From positions 186,001 through 250,000 of the forward strand of contig NZ_JABBNT010000005.1 of the NCBI RefSeq assembly GCF_012926505.1: a stretch of 64,000 bases of DNA. Direction: 5' to 3'. Numbering within the stretch: the first letter of the stretch is position 1; every line of letters starts with the position of its first letter. This DNA comes from Pacificispira spongiicola. Lineage in GTDB: Bacteria > Pseudomonadota > Alphaproteobacteria > UBA8366 > Aestuariispiraceae. Below are positions 37,005 through 47,136 of the stretch, piece by piece. Below the pieces are notes generated by a model that worked only from the letters and a program-made list of their open reading frames with translations, was not told where the DNA came from and searched no databases. A program made the position numbers and the translations under genes.

Positions 37005-38162
37005 ATGACGACGTCCCTTTCGACTTCACGCGGCTTCCTGTTCGGGGCCATGACGGGCCGGGCCACGGTCATCACCCTGGGCCTGATCCTGGGGGCGGCG
37101 GTCCTGGTTCCGGTCCTGAACGCCTTACCCGACGGCAGCCCGTTCAAGGTGCCGACCTATACGGTCAGCCTGTTCGGGAAATATCTGTGCTACGCCCTGT
37201 TGGCGCTGGCCGTCGATCTGGTCTGGGGATATTGCGGTATCCTGAGCCTGGGTCACGGCGCGTTCTTCGCCCTGGGCGGATATGCCATGGGCATGTACCT
37301 GATGCGCCAGATCGGCGACCGCGGCGTCTACGGCCACCCGGTCCTGCCGGATTTCATGGTCTTCCTGAACTGGAAGGAACTGCCCTGGTACTGGTACGGG
37401 TTCGACAATTTTGCCTTTGCGATGCTGATGGTCGCCCTCGTACCGGGCATCCTGGCCTTCGCCTTCGGCTGGTTCGCCTTCCGATCCCGAGTGACCGGCG
37501 TCTATCTGTCGATCATCACCCAGGCCATGACCTACGCCCTGTTGCTCGCCTTCTTCCGCAACGACATGGGCTTCGGCGGCAATAACGGGCTGACCGATTT
37601 CCGCGATCTGCTGGGCTTCGACCTGCGATCCGACGGGGTGCGGCGGGGGTTGTTCATCGCCTCCGCCCTGGCATTGGCGCTCGGCTATATCGCCTGCCGC
37701 TTCGTCACGACGTCGCGCCTGGGGAAGGTTCTGATTGCCGTGCGCGACGCGGAAAGCCGCAGTCGGTTCATGGGGTATCGGGTCGAACACTACAAGGTCT
37801 TCGTCTTCACCCTGTCGGCGGTTCTGGCGGGGATTGCCGGGGCGCTTTACGTGCCGCAGGTCGGAATCATCAATCCGGGCGAATTCGCGCCGATCAACTC
37901 CATTGAAATCGTCATCTGGGTGGCACTGGGCGGGCGCGGTTATCTGTTCGGCGCCATCTTTGGAGCCTTGGCGGTGAATATCGCGAAAAGCTACTTCACG
38001 GTGGCCTTCCCCGAAATCTGGCTGTTCTTCCTGGGCGCCTTATTCGTACTGACAACGCTGTTCCTGCCGAAAGGCTGCGCCGGGTTGCTGTCCATTCTGA
38101 AATTTCCGGGATTGGGCACCGGTATGGGCTTCGCCCGTAAAAAGGAGGCCGGCAATGACTAG
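37005..38162 (+). CDS. urtC: Urea ABC transporter permease UrtC
   Basis: UrtC is the second membrane subunit, 385 residues, of LivM type. Marks are LVWGYCGILSLGHGAFFALG, a long internal segment with GFGGNNGLTDFRDLLGF, and RDAESRSRFMGYRVEHYK. It overlaps urtD by eight bases, so the two are translationally coupled. Confidence 0.95.
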   Translation: MTTSLSTSRGFLFGAMTGRATVITLGLILGAAVLVPVLNALPDGSPFKVPTYTVSLFGKYLCYALLALAVDLVWGYCGILSLGHGAFFALGGYAMGMYLMRQIGDRGVYGHPVLPDFMVFLNWKELPWYWYGFDNFAFAMLMVALVPGILAFAFGWFAFRSRVTGVYLSIITQAMTYALLLAFFRNDMGFGGNNGLTDFRDLLGFDLRSDGVRRGLFIASALALALGYIACRFVTTSRLGKVLIAVRDAESRSRFMGYRVEHYKVFVFTLSAVLAGIAGALYVPQVGIINPGEFAPINSIEIVIWVALGGRGYLFGAIFGALAVNIAKSYFTVAFPEIWLFFLGALFVLTTLFLPKGCAGLLSILKFPGLGTGMGFARKKEAGND

Positions 38163-38982
38163 AATTCCGACACCCGTCATGCAAGCGACCGCCGTCCCGG
38201 CGGAAGCGCCATTCGACATTTCGCCGGGCGCCCCGACCATGGCGGCGGGGTCCCTGCTCTATCTCGACAATGTCAGCGTCAGCTTCGACGGTTTCCGGGC
38301 GATCAACAAACTGTCCATGATCATCAAGCCGGGCGAAATGCGGGCGATTATCGGCCCGAATGGCGCCGGTAAAACGACGATGATGGATATCATCACCGGC
38401 AAGACCCGACCGGACGAAGGCGACGTTATTTATCAAGGCAAGGTCGATCTGACCAAGCACGACGAAGCCGCCATCGCCAATATGGGCATCGGCCGGAAAT
38501 TCCAGAAACCGACGGTGTTCGAAAGCCATTCGGTTTACGACAACCTGCTGCTGGCCCTGAAACAGGACCGTCGCGTCTTCCCGATGTTGTTTCGCCTGCC
38601 CAGCAAGGACGAACAGACCCGTATCGACGAGCTTCTGGCCCTCACCCGCCTCGGCGACCTGCGCGAGACGGTCGCGGGATCCCTTTCGCACGGACAGAAG
38701 CAATGGTTGGAAATCGGCATGCTGCTGGCGCAGGACCCGCAACTGCTGCTGATCGACGAGCCGGCCGCCGGGATGACCGACGCGGAAACAGAAGAAACGG
38801 CGAAGCTGCTGAAGGATATCGCCCAGACGCATTCCGTCGTCGTGGTCGAACACGACATGGATTTCATCCGCTCGCTGGGCGTGCGCGTGACCGTGTTGCA
38901 CGAAGGCAGCGTCCTGGCGGAAGGAAGCCTCGATCAGGTCAGCGCGAACCAACGCGTCGTCGAAGTCTATCTGGGCCGGTAA
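38155..38982 (+). CDS. urtD: Urea ABC transporter ATP-binding protein UrtD
   Basis: This 275-residue LivG-type ATPase has Walker A IIGPNGAGKTTMMDIITG, an IGRKFQKPTVF Q-loop, the unusual signature SLSHGQKQWLEIGMLL characteristic of UrtD, and LLLIDEPAAGMTD as Walker B. The N-terminal 35 residues precede the ATPase fold proper, which starts LLYLDNVSVSFDGFRA. Confidence 0.95.
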   Translation: MTRIPTPVMQATAVPAEAPFDISPGAPTMAAGSLLYLDNVSVSFDGFRAINKLSMIIKPGEMRAIIGPNGAGKTTMMDIITGKTRPDEGDVIYQGKVDLTKHDEAAIANMGIGRKFQKPTVFESHSVYDNLLLALKQDRRVFPMLFRLPSKDEQTRIDELLALTRLGDLRETVAGSLSHGQKQWLEIGMLLAQDPQLLLIDEPAAGMTDAETEETAKLLKDIAQTHSVVVVEHDMDFIRSLGVRVTVLHEGSVLAEGSLDQVSANQRVVEVYLGR

Positions 38983-39000
38983 CGGGAGGGGATTGGGACC

Positions 39001-39696
39001 ATGCTTTCTGTCGACTCCATCGACCTCTATTACGGCGCGGCGCAGGCCTTGCGCGGCGTCTCTCTCAGCGCGGAACCGGGGCACGTCACCTGCGTCCTGG
39101 GTCGCAACGGTGTCGGCAAGACCAGCCTGCTGCGCGCCATTACCGGACACCAACCCATCGCCAAGGGCACGATCGCCATGGACGGGGCATCCATCGACGG
39201 GATGAAACCCTACGATCGGGCGCGTAAGGGCATCGCCTATGTCCCGCAGGGCCGCGAAATCTTCCCCCTATTGAGCGTTCGGGAAAACCTGGAAACCGGG
39301 TATGCCTGCCTGTCGTCGAAGGACCGCAATGTCCCGGACGAAGTGTTCGAATTGTTCCCCGTCCTGAACGACATGTTGCGGCGACGCGGGGGCGACTTGT
39401 CCGGCGGCCAGCAGCAGCAGCTCGCCATCGGCCGTGCCATGGTGACCCGCCCGAAAGTCCTGGTCCTGGACGAACCGACGGAAGGCATTCAGCCGTCGAT
39501 CATCAAGGATATCGGGCGGGCCATCACCTTCCTGCGCGACAAGGGCGACATGGCGATCATCCTGGTGGAGCAGTATTTCGACTTTGCGAAGGAATTGGCG
39601 GACAAATTTATCGTCCTGGACCGTGGCGAGGTGGTAGCATCCGGCGGTCAAAAGGAACTCGCGGAAACCGATGTACGACGGCACCTTACAGTCTAA
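39001..39696 (+). CDS. urtE: Urea ABC transporter ATP-binding protein UrtE
   Basis: This 231-residue LivF-type ATPase pairs with UrtD. Walker A is VLGRNGVGKTSLLRAITG; the signature is LSGGQQQQLAIGRAM; Walker B is VLVLDEPTEGIQPS. The 3' end overlaps the ureD start by 26 bases, joining transporter and urease genes in one transcript. Confidence 0.95.
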   Translation: MLSVDSIDLYYGAAQALRGVSLSAEPGHVTCVLGRNGVGKTSLLRAITGHQPIAKGTIAMDGASIDGMKPYDRARKGIAYVPQGREIFPLLSVRENLETGYACLSSKDRNVPDEVFELFPVLNDMLRRRGGDLSGGQQQQLAIGRAMVTRPKVLVLDEPTEGIQPSIIKDIGRAITFLRDKGDMAIILVEQYFDFAKELADKFIVLDRGEVVASGGQKELAETDVRRHLTV

Positions 39697-40522
39697 TCTG
39701 GACGCCCCGCCCGCCTTACAGCGGGCGAAGGGTGTGATCAGGCTGGACGCGGTGACGCGCGCGGGGAAAAGCCGCCTGGGGAACCTTTATCAATCTGGCT
39801 GCGGCAAGGTTCGCTTCCCCCGGATATACGATCATTCCATGATGGAGGCGGTGATTATCAACACCGCCGGCGGCCTGACGGGCGGCGACCGATTCGACGT
39901 GACGGCCGGTGTCGGCCCCGATGCGGCCCTGCGCCTGTCCGGACAGGCCTGCGAACGGCTGTACCGCAGGCGCGACGGTCAGGCCTGCATGGAAACCCGA
40001 CTGTCCGCCGCGGATAATGCGGATCTGCATTGGCTGCCGCAGGAAACCATCCTGTTCGACGGCAGCGCCCTGTCGCGCCGATTGTTCGTCGATCTGGCGG
40101 TCGGCGCGCGCTTCATCGGCTTGGAGGCGACGGTCTTCGGTCGCGCGGCCATGGGGGAAACGTCGATTTCCGCCCGGTTCCGCGAATCCTGGCGCCTTCG
40201 GATCGACGGGAAACTGGTTTACGCGGACGAGGCCGGTTTGGACGGCGATCTGACCGCGACCCTGTCGCGCGCGACGGCAACGCTGGGCGCGACCTGCACG
40301 GTCGGCTGCGCCTATGTCGGCCCCGATCCCGAAGCTTTTCGCGACCTTCTGCGCGCGGAGGTTCCGCCACAAGACGGATTGGATTGGGGATGCAGCCTGC
40401 GGCGCGGGGTCCTGGTCTGCCGCGCGGTCGCAGAGGCTTCCGGCCCGCTGCGCCTATGGATCGCGGACATCTATCGGATTCTGTCGGGCGGGCTCTCCCT
40501 GCCCCGACCTTGGTATTGTTGA
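39671..40522 (+). CDS. ureD: Urease accessory protein UreD
   Basis: UreD binds apo-urease and, with UreF and UreG, forms the nickel-insertion complex. The 283-residue protein has KVRFPRIYDHSMMEAVIINT, TAGGLTGGDRF, HWLPQETILFDGSALSRRL and WRLRIDGKLVYADE, all UreD marks. Starting within the end of urtE, it is translated by coupling. Confidence 0.94.
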   Translation: MYDGTLQSNLDAPPALQRAKGVIRLDAVTRAGKSRLGNLYQSGCGKVRFPRIYDHSMMEAVIINTAGGLTGGDRFDVTAGVGPDAALRLSGQACERLYRRRDGQACMETRLSAADNADLHWLPQETILFDGSALSRRLFVDLAVGARFIGLEATVFGRAAMGETSISARFRESWRLRIDGKLVYADEAGLDGDLTATLSRATATLGATCTVGCAYVGPDPEAFRDLLRAEVPPQDGLDWGCSLRRGVLVCRAVAEASGPLRLWIADIYRILSGGLSLPRPWYC

Positions 40523-40549
40523 TTTGGTAAAGAGTGGGAGGAAAACCGC

Positions 40550-40852
40550 ATGAACCTGACGCCGCGTGAGAAGGACAAGCTCCTGATCGCCATGGCCGCC
40601 GTGGTCGCCCGCCGCCGTTTGGAACGCGGCGTGAAGCTGAACCATCCGGAAGCCATCGCGCTGATAACCGATTTTGTCGTGGAAGGCGCGCGTGACGGTC
40701 GATCGGTCGCCGATCTGATGTCCGCCGGGGCACAGGTCATCACCCGCGAACAGGTCATGGACGGCGTGGCGGAAATGATCCACGACGTCCAGGTCGAGGC
40801 GACCTTCCCCGACGGAACCAAGCTTGTCACCGTCCACGAACCGATCCGCTGA
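40550..40852 (+). CDS. ureA: Urease subunit gamma
   Basis: The gamma subunit is 100 residues, the standard size. It opens [20 protein letters not shown] and contains [17 protein letters not shown] and EVMDG-type sequence ([20 protein letters not shown]), ending TVHEPIR. GGGAGGAAA precedes the ATG. It assembles with UreB and UreC as the heterotrimer unit. Confidence 0.97.
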   Translation: MNLTPREKDKLLIAMAAVVARRRLERGVKLNHPEAIALITDFVVEGARDGRSVADLMSAGAQVITREQVMDGVAEMIHDVQVEATFPDGTKLVTVHEPIR

Positions 40853-40868
40853 AGCAGGAGGAACGACC

Positions 40869-41174
40869 ATGATTCCGGGCGAAATCTTTCCCGCCGACGG
40901 TGAGATCGAAATCAACAAGGGCCAGCCGTCCGTGACGATCACCGTTGCCAATACCGGCGACCGACCGATCCAGGTCGGATCCCACTATCATTTCTTCGAA
41001 ACCAATGAGGGCCTGTCCTTCGACCGCGACAAGGCGCGCGGCATGCGCCTGGACATTCCGTCCGGCACCGCCGTTCGCTTCGAACCGGGACAGACCCGCG
41101 ACGTGACCCTGGTGCCCTATCTCGGCGCTCGGGAGGTCTATGGCTTCAACCAGAAAATTCAGGGGGCGCTCTAA
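40869..41174 (+). CDS. ureB: Urease subunit beta
   Basis: The beta subunit, 101 residues, starts [20 protein letters not shown], with [11 protein letters not shown] and [20 protein letters not shown] as signatures. AGGAGGAACG is an excellent ribosome site, so the ATG at 40869 is secure. It is separate from the gamma subunit gene, unlike fused forms in Helicobacter. Confidence 0.97.
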   Translation: MIPGEIFPADGEIEINKGQPSVTITVANTGDRPIQVGSHYHFFETNEGLSFDRDKARGMRLDIPSGTAVRFEPGQTRDVTLVPYLGAREVYGFNQKIQGAL

Positions 41175-41176
41175 TC

Positions 41177-42889
41177 ATGCCGATGAAATTGAGCCGCGCC
41201 GCCTATGCCGACATGTATGGTCCGACCGTGGGCGACCGCGTCCGACTGGCCGATACCGAACTTGTCATCGAGGTTGAAAAAGACTTCACAACCTACGGGG
41301 AAGAAGTGAAATTCGGCGGCGGAAAAGTGCTGCGCGACGGCATGGGCCAGGCCCAGACGACGCGCGCGCAAGGCGCCGTCGATACCGTCATCACCAACGC
41401 CCTGATCGTCGACCACTGGGGCATCGTGAAGGCCGATGTCGGGCTGAAGGACGGTCGTGTCGTCGCCATCGGCAAGGCCGGGAACCCGGATGTCCAGCCG
41501 GGAGTCGATATCATCGTCGGCCCCGGCACGGAAGCCATCGCCGGGGAAGGCAAGATCCTGACGGCGGGTGGGTTCGACTGCCACATCCACTTCATCTGCC
41601 CGCAGCAGATTGAGGACGCGCTGATGTCCGGCGTGACCACCATGCTGGGCGGCGGCACCGGCCCGGCGACGGGCACGAATGCCACAACCTGCACGCCCGG
41701 CCCCTGGCATATCGCCCGCATGCTGCAGGCGGCGGACGGTTTCCCGGTCAATCTGGCGCTGTCGGGGAAGGGCAACAGCGCGAAACCGGAGGGGCTGGTC
41801 GAACAAATCCTGGCCGGGGCCTGCGCCCTGAAATTGCATGAAGATTGGGGTACAACGCCGGGCGCAATCGACAATTGCCTTGCCGTCGCCGACGACTACG
41901 ACGTTCAGGTCATGATCCATACGGATACGCTGAACGAAAGCGGTTTCGTCGAAAACACCGTTGCATCCTTCAAGGGCCGCACCATCCATGCCTTCCATAC
42001 CGAAGGCGCGGGCGGCGGGCATGCACCGGACATCATCAAGGTCTGCGGGGAAACCAACGTCATCCCCTCCTCCACCAATCCGACGCGCCCTTACACGGTC
42101 AATACGCTGGAAGAACATCTGGATATGTTGATGGTCTGCCATCATCTGGATTCCGGTATTCCGGAGGATGTGGCCTTCGCGGAATCGCGTATCCGCAAGG
42201 AAACCATCGCGGCGGAAGACATCCTGCACGATCTGGGCGCGTTCTCCATCATCGCATCGGACAGTCAGGCCATGGGCCGTGTCGGGGAAGTCCTGATCCG
42301 CACCTGGCAGACCGCCGACAAGATGCGGCGTCAGCGCGGCCGACTGCCCGACGAAACCGGACAGAACGACAATGTCCGCGTGAAACGCTATATCGCGAAA
42401 TACACGATCAACCCTGCCATCGCGCATGGCATGTCCAAGGAAATCGGCTCTGTCGAGGTCGGCAAGCGTGCCGATCTGGTCCTGTGGTCGCCCGCCTTCT
42501 TCGGTGTGAAGCCGGATATGGTACTGATCGGCGGAATGATTGCCGCCGCGCCGATGGGCGATCCCAATGCATCCATCCCGACGCCGCAGCCGGTGCATTA
42601 CCGCCCGATGTTCGGGGCCTTCGGCAAGGCGACCGGGGCGATCGGCGCGACCTTCGTTTCCGCCGCGTCCATCGCCGATGGACTGGCCGACCGACTGGGC
42701 GTCGAAAAGACGCTGCTGCCGGTCGAAAACACGCGGTCCGGCATTTCCAAGGCGTCGATGATCCACAATACGGCCACCCCGCAGATCGAGGTCGATCCCG
42801 AAACCTACGAGGTCCGGGCCGATGGGGAATTGCTGACTTGCGAACCGGCGGAGGTTCTGCCCATGGCACAGCGTTACTTCCTGTTCTAG
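41177..42889 (+). CDS. ureC: Urease subunit alpha
   Basis: UreC holds the dinuclear nickel centre that hydrolyses urea to ammonia and carbamate. The 570-residue subunit keeps the nickel ligands and catalytic residues: HIHFICPQQ, the carbamylated Lys in [37 protein letters not shown], the flap Cys in LMVCHHLD, and ASDSQAMGR with the Asp ligand. Length and order are canonical, and it starts two bases after ureB. Confidence 0.98.
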   Translation: MPMKLSRAAYADMYGPTVGDRVRLADTELVIEVEKDFTTYGEEVKFGGGKVLRDGMGQAQTTRAQGAVDTVITNALIVDHWGIVKADVGLKDGRVVAIGKAGNPDVQPGVDIIVGPGTEAIAGEGKILTAGGFDCHIHFICPQQIEDALMSGVTTMLGGGTGPATGTNATTCTPGPWHIARMLQAADGFPVNLALSGKGNSAKPEGLVEQILAGACALKLHEDWGTTPGAIDNCLAVADDYDVQVMIHTDTLNESGFVENTVASFKGRTIHAFHTEGAGGGHAPDIIKVCGETNVIPSSTNPTRPYTVNTLEEHLDMLMVCHHLDSGIPEDVAFAESRIRKETIAAEDILHDLGAFSIIASDSQAMGRVGEVLIRTWQTADKMRRQRGRLPDETGQNDNVRVKRYIAKYTINPAIAHGMSKEIGSVEVGKRADLVLWSPAFFGVKPDMVLIGGMIAAAPMGDPNASIPTPQPVHYRPMFGAFGKATGAIGATFVSAASIADGLADRLGVEKTLLPVENTRSGISKASMIHNTATPQIEVDPETYEVRADGELLTCEPAEVLPMAQRYFLF

Positions 42890-42898
42890 AGTGGGACG

Positions 42899-43408
42899 AT
42901 GTTGAGAGCGGACACAGTCGTCTCCAAGGGAGACTGGGCGGGCGATCCGGTCGACACGGTCAGCCTGGATTTCGATTCCCGGCACCGTCGCCGGATCACC
43001 ATGACCGGAACGAACGGCCTGAAATTCCTGATGGATTTGCCGCGTCCGGTGGCCCTCGCCGCGGGCGATGCACTGAAGTTGGAAGACGGCACCTACGTCG
43101 CCGTTGTCGCGGCACCGGAGGCCTTGCTGGAAATATCCGCCCCGACGCCGTTTCTTATGACCCGGATCGCGTGGCATCTGGGCAACCGTCATTTACCGAC
43201 GGAAATCGCGGAAGACCGGTTGTTCATCCGCTACGACCATGTGATCGAGGCGATGCTGGCCGGGCTGGGCGCCCTGACCGCGCGGGTCGACCGTCCCTTC
43301 CAACCGGAAGGCGGCGCTTACGGGCAGGGCCGCGTGATGGGACATGATCACAGCCACGATCATTACCATTCTCACGATCAGGGACACCACCACCATCACC
43401 ATGACTGA
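42899..43408 (+). CDS. ureE: Urease accessory protein UreE with histidine-rich tail
   Basis: UreE is the nickel metallochaperone. The 169-residue protein has the N-terminal peptide-binding domain and the metal-binding domain with AWHLGNRHLPTEIAEDRLFI and YDHVIEAMLAGLG. The last 20 or so residues are a His-rich tail (HDHSHDHYHSHD, then GHHHHHHD), giving many nickel ligands; such tails vary between species. The stop overlaps the ureF start by eight bases. Confidence 0.95.
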   Translation: MLRADTVVSKGDWAGDPVDTVSLDFDSRHRRRITMTGTNGLKFLMDLPRPVALAAGDALKLEDGTYVAVVAAPEALLEISAPTPFLMTRIAWHLGNRHLPTEIAEDRLFIRYDHVIEAMLAGLGALTARVDRPFQPEGGAYGQGRVMGHDHSHDHYHSHDQGHHHHHHD

Positions 43409-44056
43409 CGGCAATGCCCTTTTGCGTTTGATGACCTGGATGTCACCGGGTTTCCCGGTTGGCGCCTATACCTATTCCCACGGTATCGAATGGGTCGTCG
43501 AATCCGGCGACATCAAGGACGGTGACGACCTGACCGCCTGGATCGGCGATTTGCTGGAAAGCGGATCGGGGCGCAGCGATGCCGTCCTCTGCGCGTTGGC
43601 CATGCAAGTGGACGCCGATCTGGTCGAACTGGCGGAACTCGGCCTCGCCCTGTCCCCGACGGAAGAACGCCTGCTGGAAACGGAAGCTCAGGGTCAGGCC
43701 TTCATCCGGGCCGTAAAATCCGGATGGCCGGACCTTGTACCCGATCTGCCGAACGGCACTGTCCTTCCTTACCCCGTGGCGGTCGGATCGGTGGCCGCGG
43801 CCTCCGGCATTCCGGCGCGGCAGGCGCTTGCCGCCTATCTGCACGCCTTTGCGGCCAATATCATTTCCGCCGGGGTCCGGCTGGTTCCCTTGGGGCAAAG
43901 CGACGGAGTCCGTGCCCTAGCCACGCTGGAACTCGCCATCGATAAATTGGCGCTATGGGCCTGCGGGGCGACGATGGACGACCTCTGGTCCTTCTCCCCG
44001 CTCAGCGACATCGCCTCCATGAAACACGAAACACAGTATACGAGGTTGTTCAGATC

Positions 44057-44060
<4 letters not shown>
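43401..44060 (+). CDS. ureF: Urease accessory protein UreF
   Basis: UreF links UreD and UreG in the maturation complex. The 219-residue helical protein starts [20 protein letters not shown] and has [36 protein letters not shown] and the conserved C-terminal [19 protein letters not shown]. An open extension upstream would begin inside the ureE His tail and is not UreF-like. It overlaps ureG by four bases. Confidence 0.95.
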
Positions 44061-44683
<623 letters not shown>

Positions 44684-44692
<9 letters not shown>

Positions 44693-45583
44693 CCGCGCGA
44701 AGCGGCCTGGCGGCATTCCGACATGGCGGCTGAAAGCGGTGCTGAACGTACTGGCGGATCCATATCCAATTCGCCGGGCTACCTCGTCCAACGCCACCTG
44801 ACCGGAGCGGAGCAAATCCTTCGCCACCGCCATACGCCAGGCGTGAAGGTATTCCATAGGCCGCATTCCGACGATGCGCGAAAAGCGATCGAAAAAGGCA
44901 GACCGCGACAATCCCGCGACAGCCGCCAAATCTGAAACCGTCCAGGCCCTTTCAGTATCGCCATGCATGCCGTGCAATGCCTTGGCGACTCGCGGGTCTG
45001 AAAGACCGCGCAACAGGCACGGCGGCATGTCCTGCCCCGGTGCGGCCCGCAATGCTTCTATCAGCAGGATTTCCACCAGACGCGACAGAACTAGATCGCG
45101 CCCTGCACGGTCTTCTTCCGCTTCTGCGCCAAACATCGATACGAGCGCGGTCAGCCTGTCGAGGCCGTGAATATGAATCATAGTGGGCAGCAGCGACACC
45201 AGGAGATCGGCATCGGGAGACTCAAACGTGAAATAGCCGCCGCGCAGGCGCACATCCGGCGGTCCGTCGGCCCGTCCGTGGCGTACCTCATCCTTATGAT
45301 CCCGCGCTGCTTGCATCGCGTCCAAATGCTTGGGTTGCGCCGGATCCAGGCTGGACATTGTGAAGGCCGGTGTCGCCGGCAGGAGGACGAAATCCCCCTT
45401 GGATAGAACGACGGGCCGTTCCCCCTCCACGGAAAGGCGGCACTGCCCTTCAACAACGGCGCAGAATCCGGGATGGCCAAACGCGGAATAACTGACAGCC
45501 CACCGGCCCGCGCCGCTGACTCCTTTCGCGAAGATGGCCTGCGGACGCAGAAGCTGGATGATTTCGACAAGTGGATCGGACAA
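44684..45583 (-). CDS. AraC-family transcriptional regulator (cupin_6 type)
   Basis: The 299-residue regulator has an N-terminal cupin sensor ([34 protein letters not shown]) and a C-terminal double helix-turn-helix with [20 protein letters not shown] and [20 protein letters not shown]. The cupin_6 group often controls divergently transcribed oxidoreductase genes. A TTG start at 45583 is proposed; GGAG lies upstream. Direct repeats matching an AraC-type site stand just ahead of it, so autoregulation and control of the divergent SDR gene are likely. Confidence 0.9.
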
Positions 45584-45584
45584 T

Positions 45585-45613
45585 TTCGGACTATCTCCAA
45601 TATTATTCGGACT
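45585..45613. promoter_or_regulatory. Direct repeat TTCGGACT, probable AraC-type operator
   Basis: TTCGGACT occurs at 45585-45592 and 45606-45613, a 21-base period (two helical turns), the spacing used by AraC-type activators on adjacent half-sites. It lies between the AraC gene and the divergent SDR gene. Confidence 0.55.
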
Positions 45614-45690
45614 TATGATTGATGTTAGTCCAGTCTATCGCCGCTATCTTCCCGTCGTCAACTGAACCGATAGGGAAGAAGGACCCCATC

Positions 45691-46431
45691 ATGAAAACCG
45701 TCCTCATTACCGGCTGCTCGTCGGGCTTCGGCCTGGAAACAGCCCGCCACTTCCATACTCAAGGATGGAATGTCATCGCCACCATGCGGAATCCGAAGGA
45801 AGGAATACTGCCGGAATCCGGCCGCATGCGCATACTGCCCCTGGATGTAACCAATCCAGCCAGCATTGCAGAAGCCGTCCAGGCCGCCGGTGACGTCGAC
45901 GTTCTGGTCAACAATGCGGGGATCGGTATCGTCGGTGCCTTCGAAGCGACGCCAATGGACTACATTCGCAAGGTCTTCGAAACCAACACATTCGGCGTCA
46001 TGGCGATGACGCAAGCGGTGATCCCGCGATTCCGTGCCCGTCGATCCGGCACCATCGTCAATGTGACTTCCAGCGTAACCCTGGCCGCCATGCCTTTGGC
46101 CGCGGCGTATACGGCCAGCAAGACCGCCATCGCGGGCTTCACCGGATCCTTGGCGCATGAATTGGCGGCATTCGGGGTACAGGTGCGGCTCGTCGCCCCC
46201 GGCTACGCACCGTCGACCCAATTCGCTCATAATTTGGATATCTCGGTCGAGGACCTCATCCCGGAATCCTACGCCGCCTTCGCCAAACCGATTTTCGAGA
46301 GTTTTGCGAAACCCGGACTGATCACGACGGAAACCGATGTGGCGGAGGCCGTCTGGACAGCGGCGACGGACACCGGCGATCGGCTGCTATATGCCGCCGG
46401 TGCCGATGCCGCCGCGCTGATCCGCGACTAG
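45691..46431 (+). CDS. SDR family oxidoreductase
   Basis: The 246-residue SDR has TVLITGCSSGFGLETARHF, VDVLVNNAGIGIVG, VTSSVTLAAM and AYTASKTAIAGF, giving the cofactor loop, NNAG motif and Ser-Tyr-Lys catalytic set. ATMRNP after the second strand hints at NADP preference. GGGAAGAAGG precedes the ATG at 45691. It is divergent from the AraC regulator, the usual regulator-target pairing; the substrate is unknown. Confidence 0.9.
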   Translation: MKTVLITGCSSGFGLETARHFHTQGWNVIATMRNPKEGILPESGRMRILPLDVTNPASIAEAVQAAGDVDVLVNNAGIGIVGAFEATPMDYIRKVFETNTFGVMAMTQAVIPRFRARRSGTIVNVTSSVTLAAMPLAAAYTASKTAIAGFTGSLAHELAAFGVQVRLVAPGYAPSTQFAHNLDISVEDLIPESYAAFAKPIFESFAKPGLITTETDVAEAVWTAATDTGDRLLYAAGADAAALIRD

Positions 46432-46433
46432 AG

Positions 46434-46868
46434 TCAGGCCGCCATTTCGACGGATAGGTCGGAAACCGCCAGGGCCGCCTGCGCGGCTTCCCGGCCTTTC
46501 TGGACGAAATGTTGCTTGAAGATGCCGATATGGTGGTCGGTTTCCTGGAAATGATGCGGGGTCAGCGAGACGGACAGGATCGGAACTTCCGTCTCCAAAC
46601 CGGCCTGCATCAATCCGCTGACCACGGCTTGGGCGACGAAGTCATGCCGGTAGATGCCGCCGTCGACGACAAGGGCCGCCGCCGCGACCGCCGCATATCG
46701 ACCGGTCTGCGCCAGTTTCTTGGCCAGCAGGGGCATTTCGAAGGCACCGGGCACATCGAAGACGTCGACCTGTTCCGACGGGATAATTTGCTGAAATCCG
46801 ACCAGTGCCTGATTGACGATATCGGCATGCCAGTTGGCTTTAATGAAGGCATATCGGGTGTGTGTCAT
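46434..46868 (-). CDS. ribH2: 6,7-dimethyl-8-ribityllumazine synthase, RibH2 type
   Basis: This enzyme condenses 5-amino-6-ribitylamino-uracil with dihydroxybutanone phosphate in riboflavin synthesis. The 144-residue sequence (FIKANWHADIVNQALVGF, FDVPGAFEMPLLAKKLAQTG, VDGGIYRHDFVAQAVVSGLM, VSLTPHHFQETDHHIGIF) matches the RibH2 group known from Brucella and Mesorhizobium rather than the standard RibH. The ATG at 46868 has GAGGAG upstream; the longer open frame reads through the riboswitch. It is a stand-alone gene controlled by the FMN riboswitch ahead of it; a second ribH probably lies elsewhere. Confidence 0.93.
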   Translation of the reverse strand: MTHTRYAFIKANWHADIVNQALVGFQQIIPSEQVDVFDVPGAFEMPLLAKKLAQTGRYAAVAAAALVVDGGIYRHDFVAQAVVSGLMQAGLETEVPILSVSLTPHHFQETDHHIGIFKQHFVQKGREAAQAALAVSDLSVEMAA

Positions 46869-46947
46869 TTGGGACTCCTCGGTTAGCGACACGTCACCCA
46901 AGGCGATCCCAAACGTCACGGCCCGCCGGTCGCGGGTCGTGCGTTGG

Positions 46948-47100
46948 TTCTCTTTCATCCGGACTATGACCGTCGGCCCGAGACTCTCACTCGGTCTGCT
47001 GGACCCTTCCCCTTTGATGAACAACGGAGAAGGCGCTCGCGGGCTTACAGATTTCGCTGCTTACCGCCGGTGGGGATTTCCACCCCGCCCTGAGAACGGC
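46948..47100 (-). ncRNA. FMN riboswitch (RFN element)
   Basis: On the minus strand the RFN consensus is clear: TTCTCAGGGCGGGGTG, CCCCACCGGCGGTAA, AGCCCGCGAGCGC, GGGCCGACGGTCATAGTCCGG and GATGAAAGAGAA in order. It lies 80 bases before ribH2. A seven-base stretch at 46907-46913 can pair with bases 46868-46874, which include the first base of the start codon, so translation control is a reasonable guess; no U-rich terminator is seen. Confidence 0.95.
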
Positions 47101-47136
47101 GGCACTATGACCGATGCTGCACAGGCGGGGCAAGCC

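Noticed and set aside
41171-43192. 673-codon open frame opposite ureC
   Set aside because: It is the mirror of a highly conserved GC-rich gene, has no ribosome site or protein family pattern, and ureC is certain.
46869-47024. 52-codon N-terminal extension of ribH2
   Set aside because: The stretch translates the FMN riboswitch; the ATG at 46868 with GAGGAG upstream fits the family.
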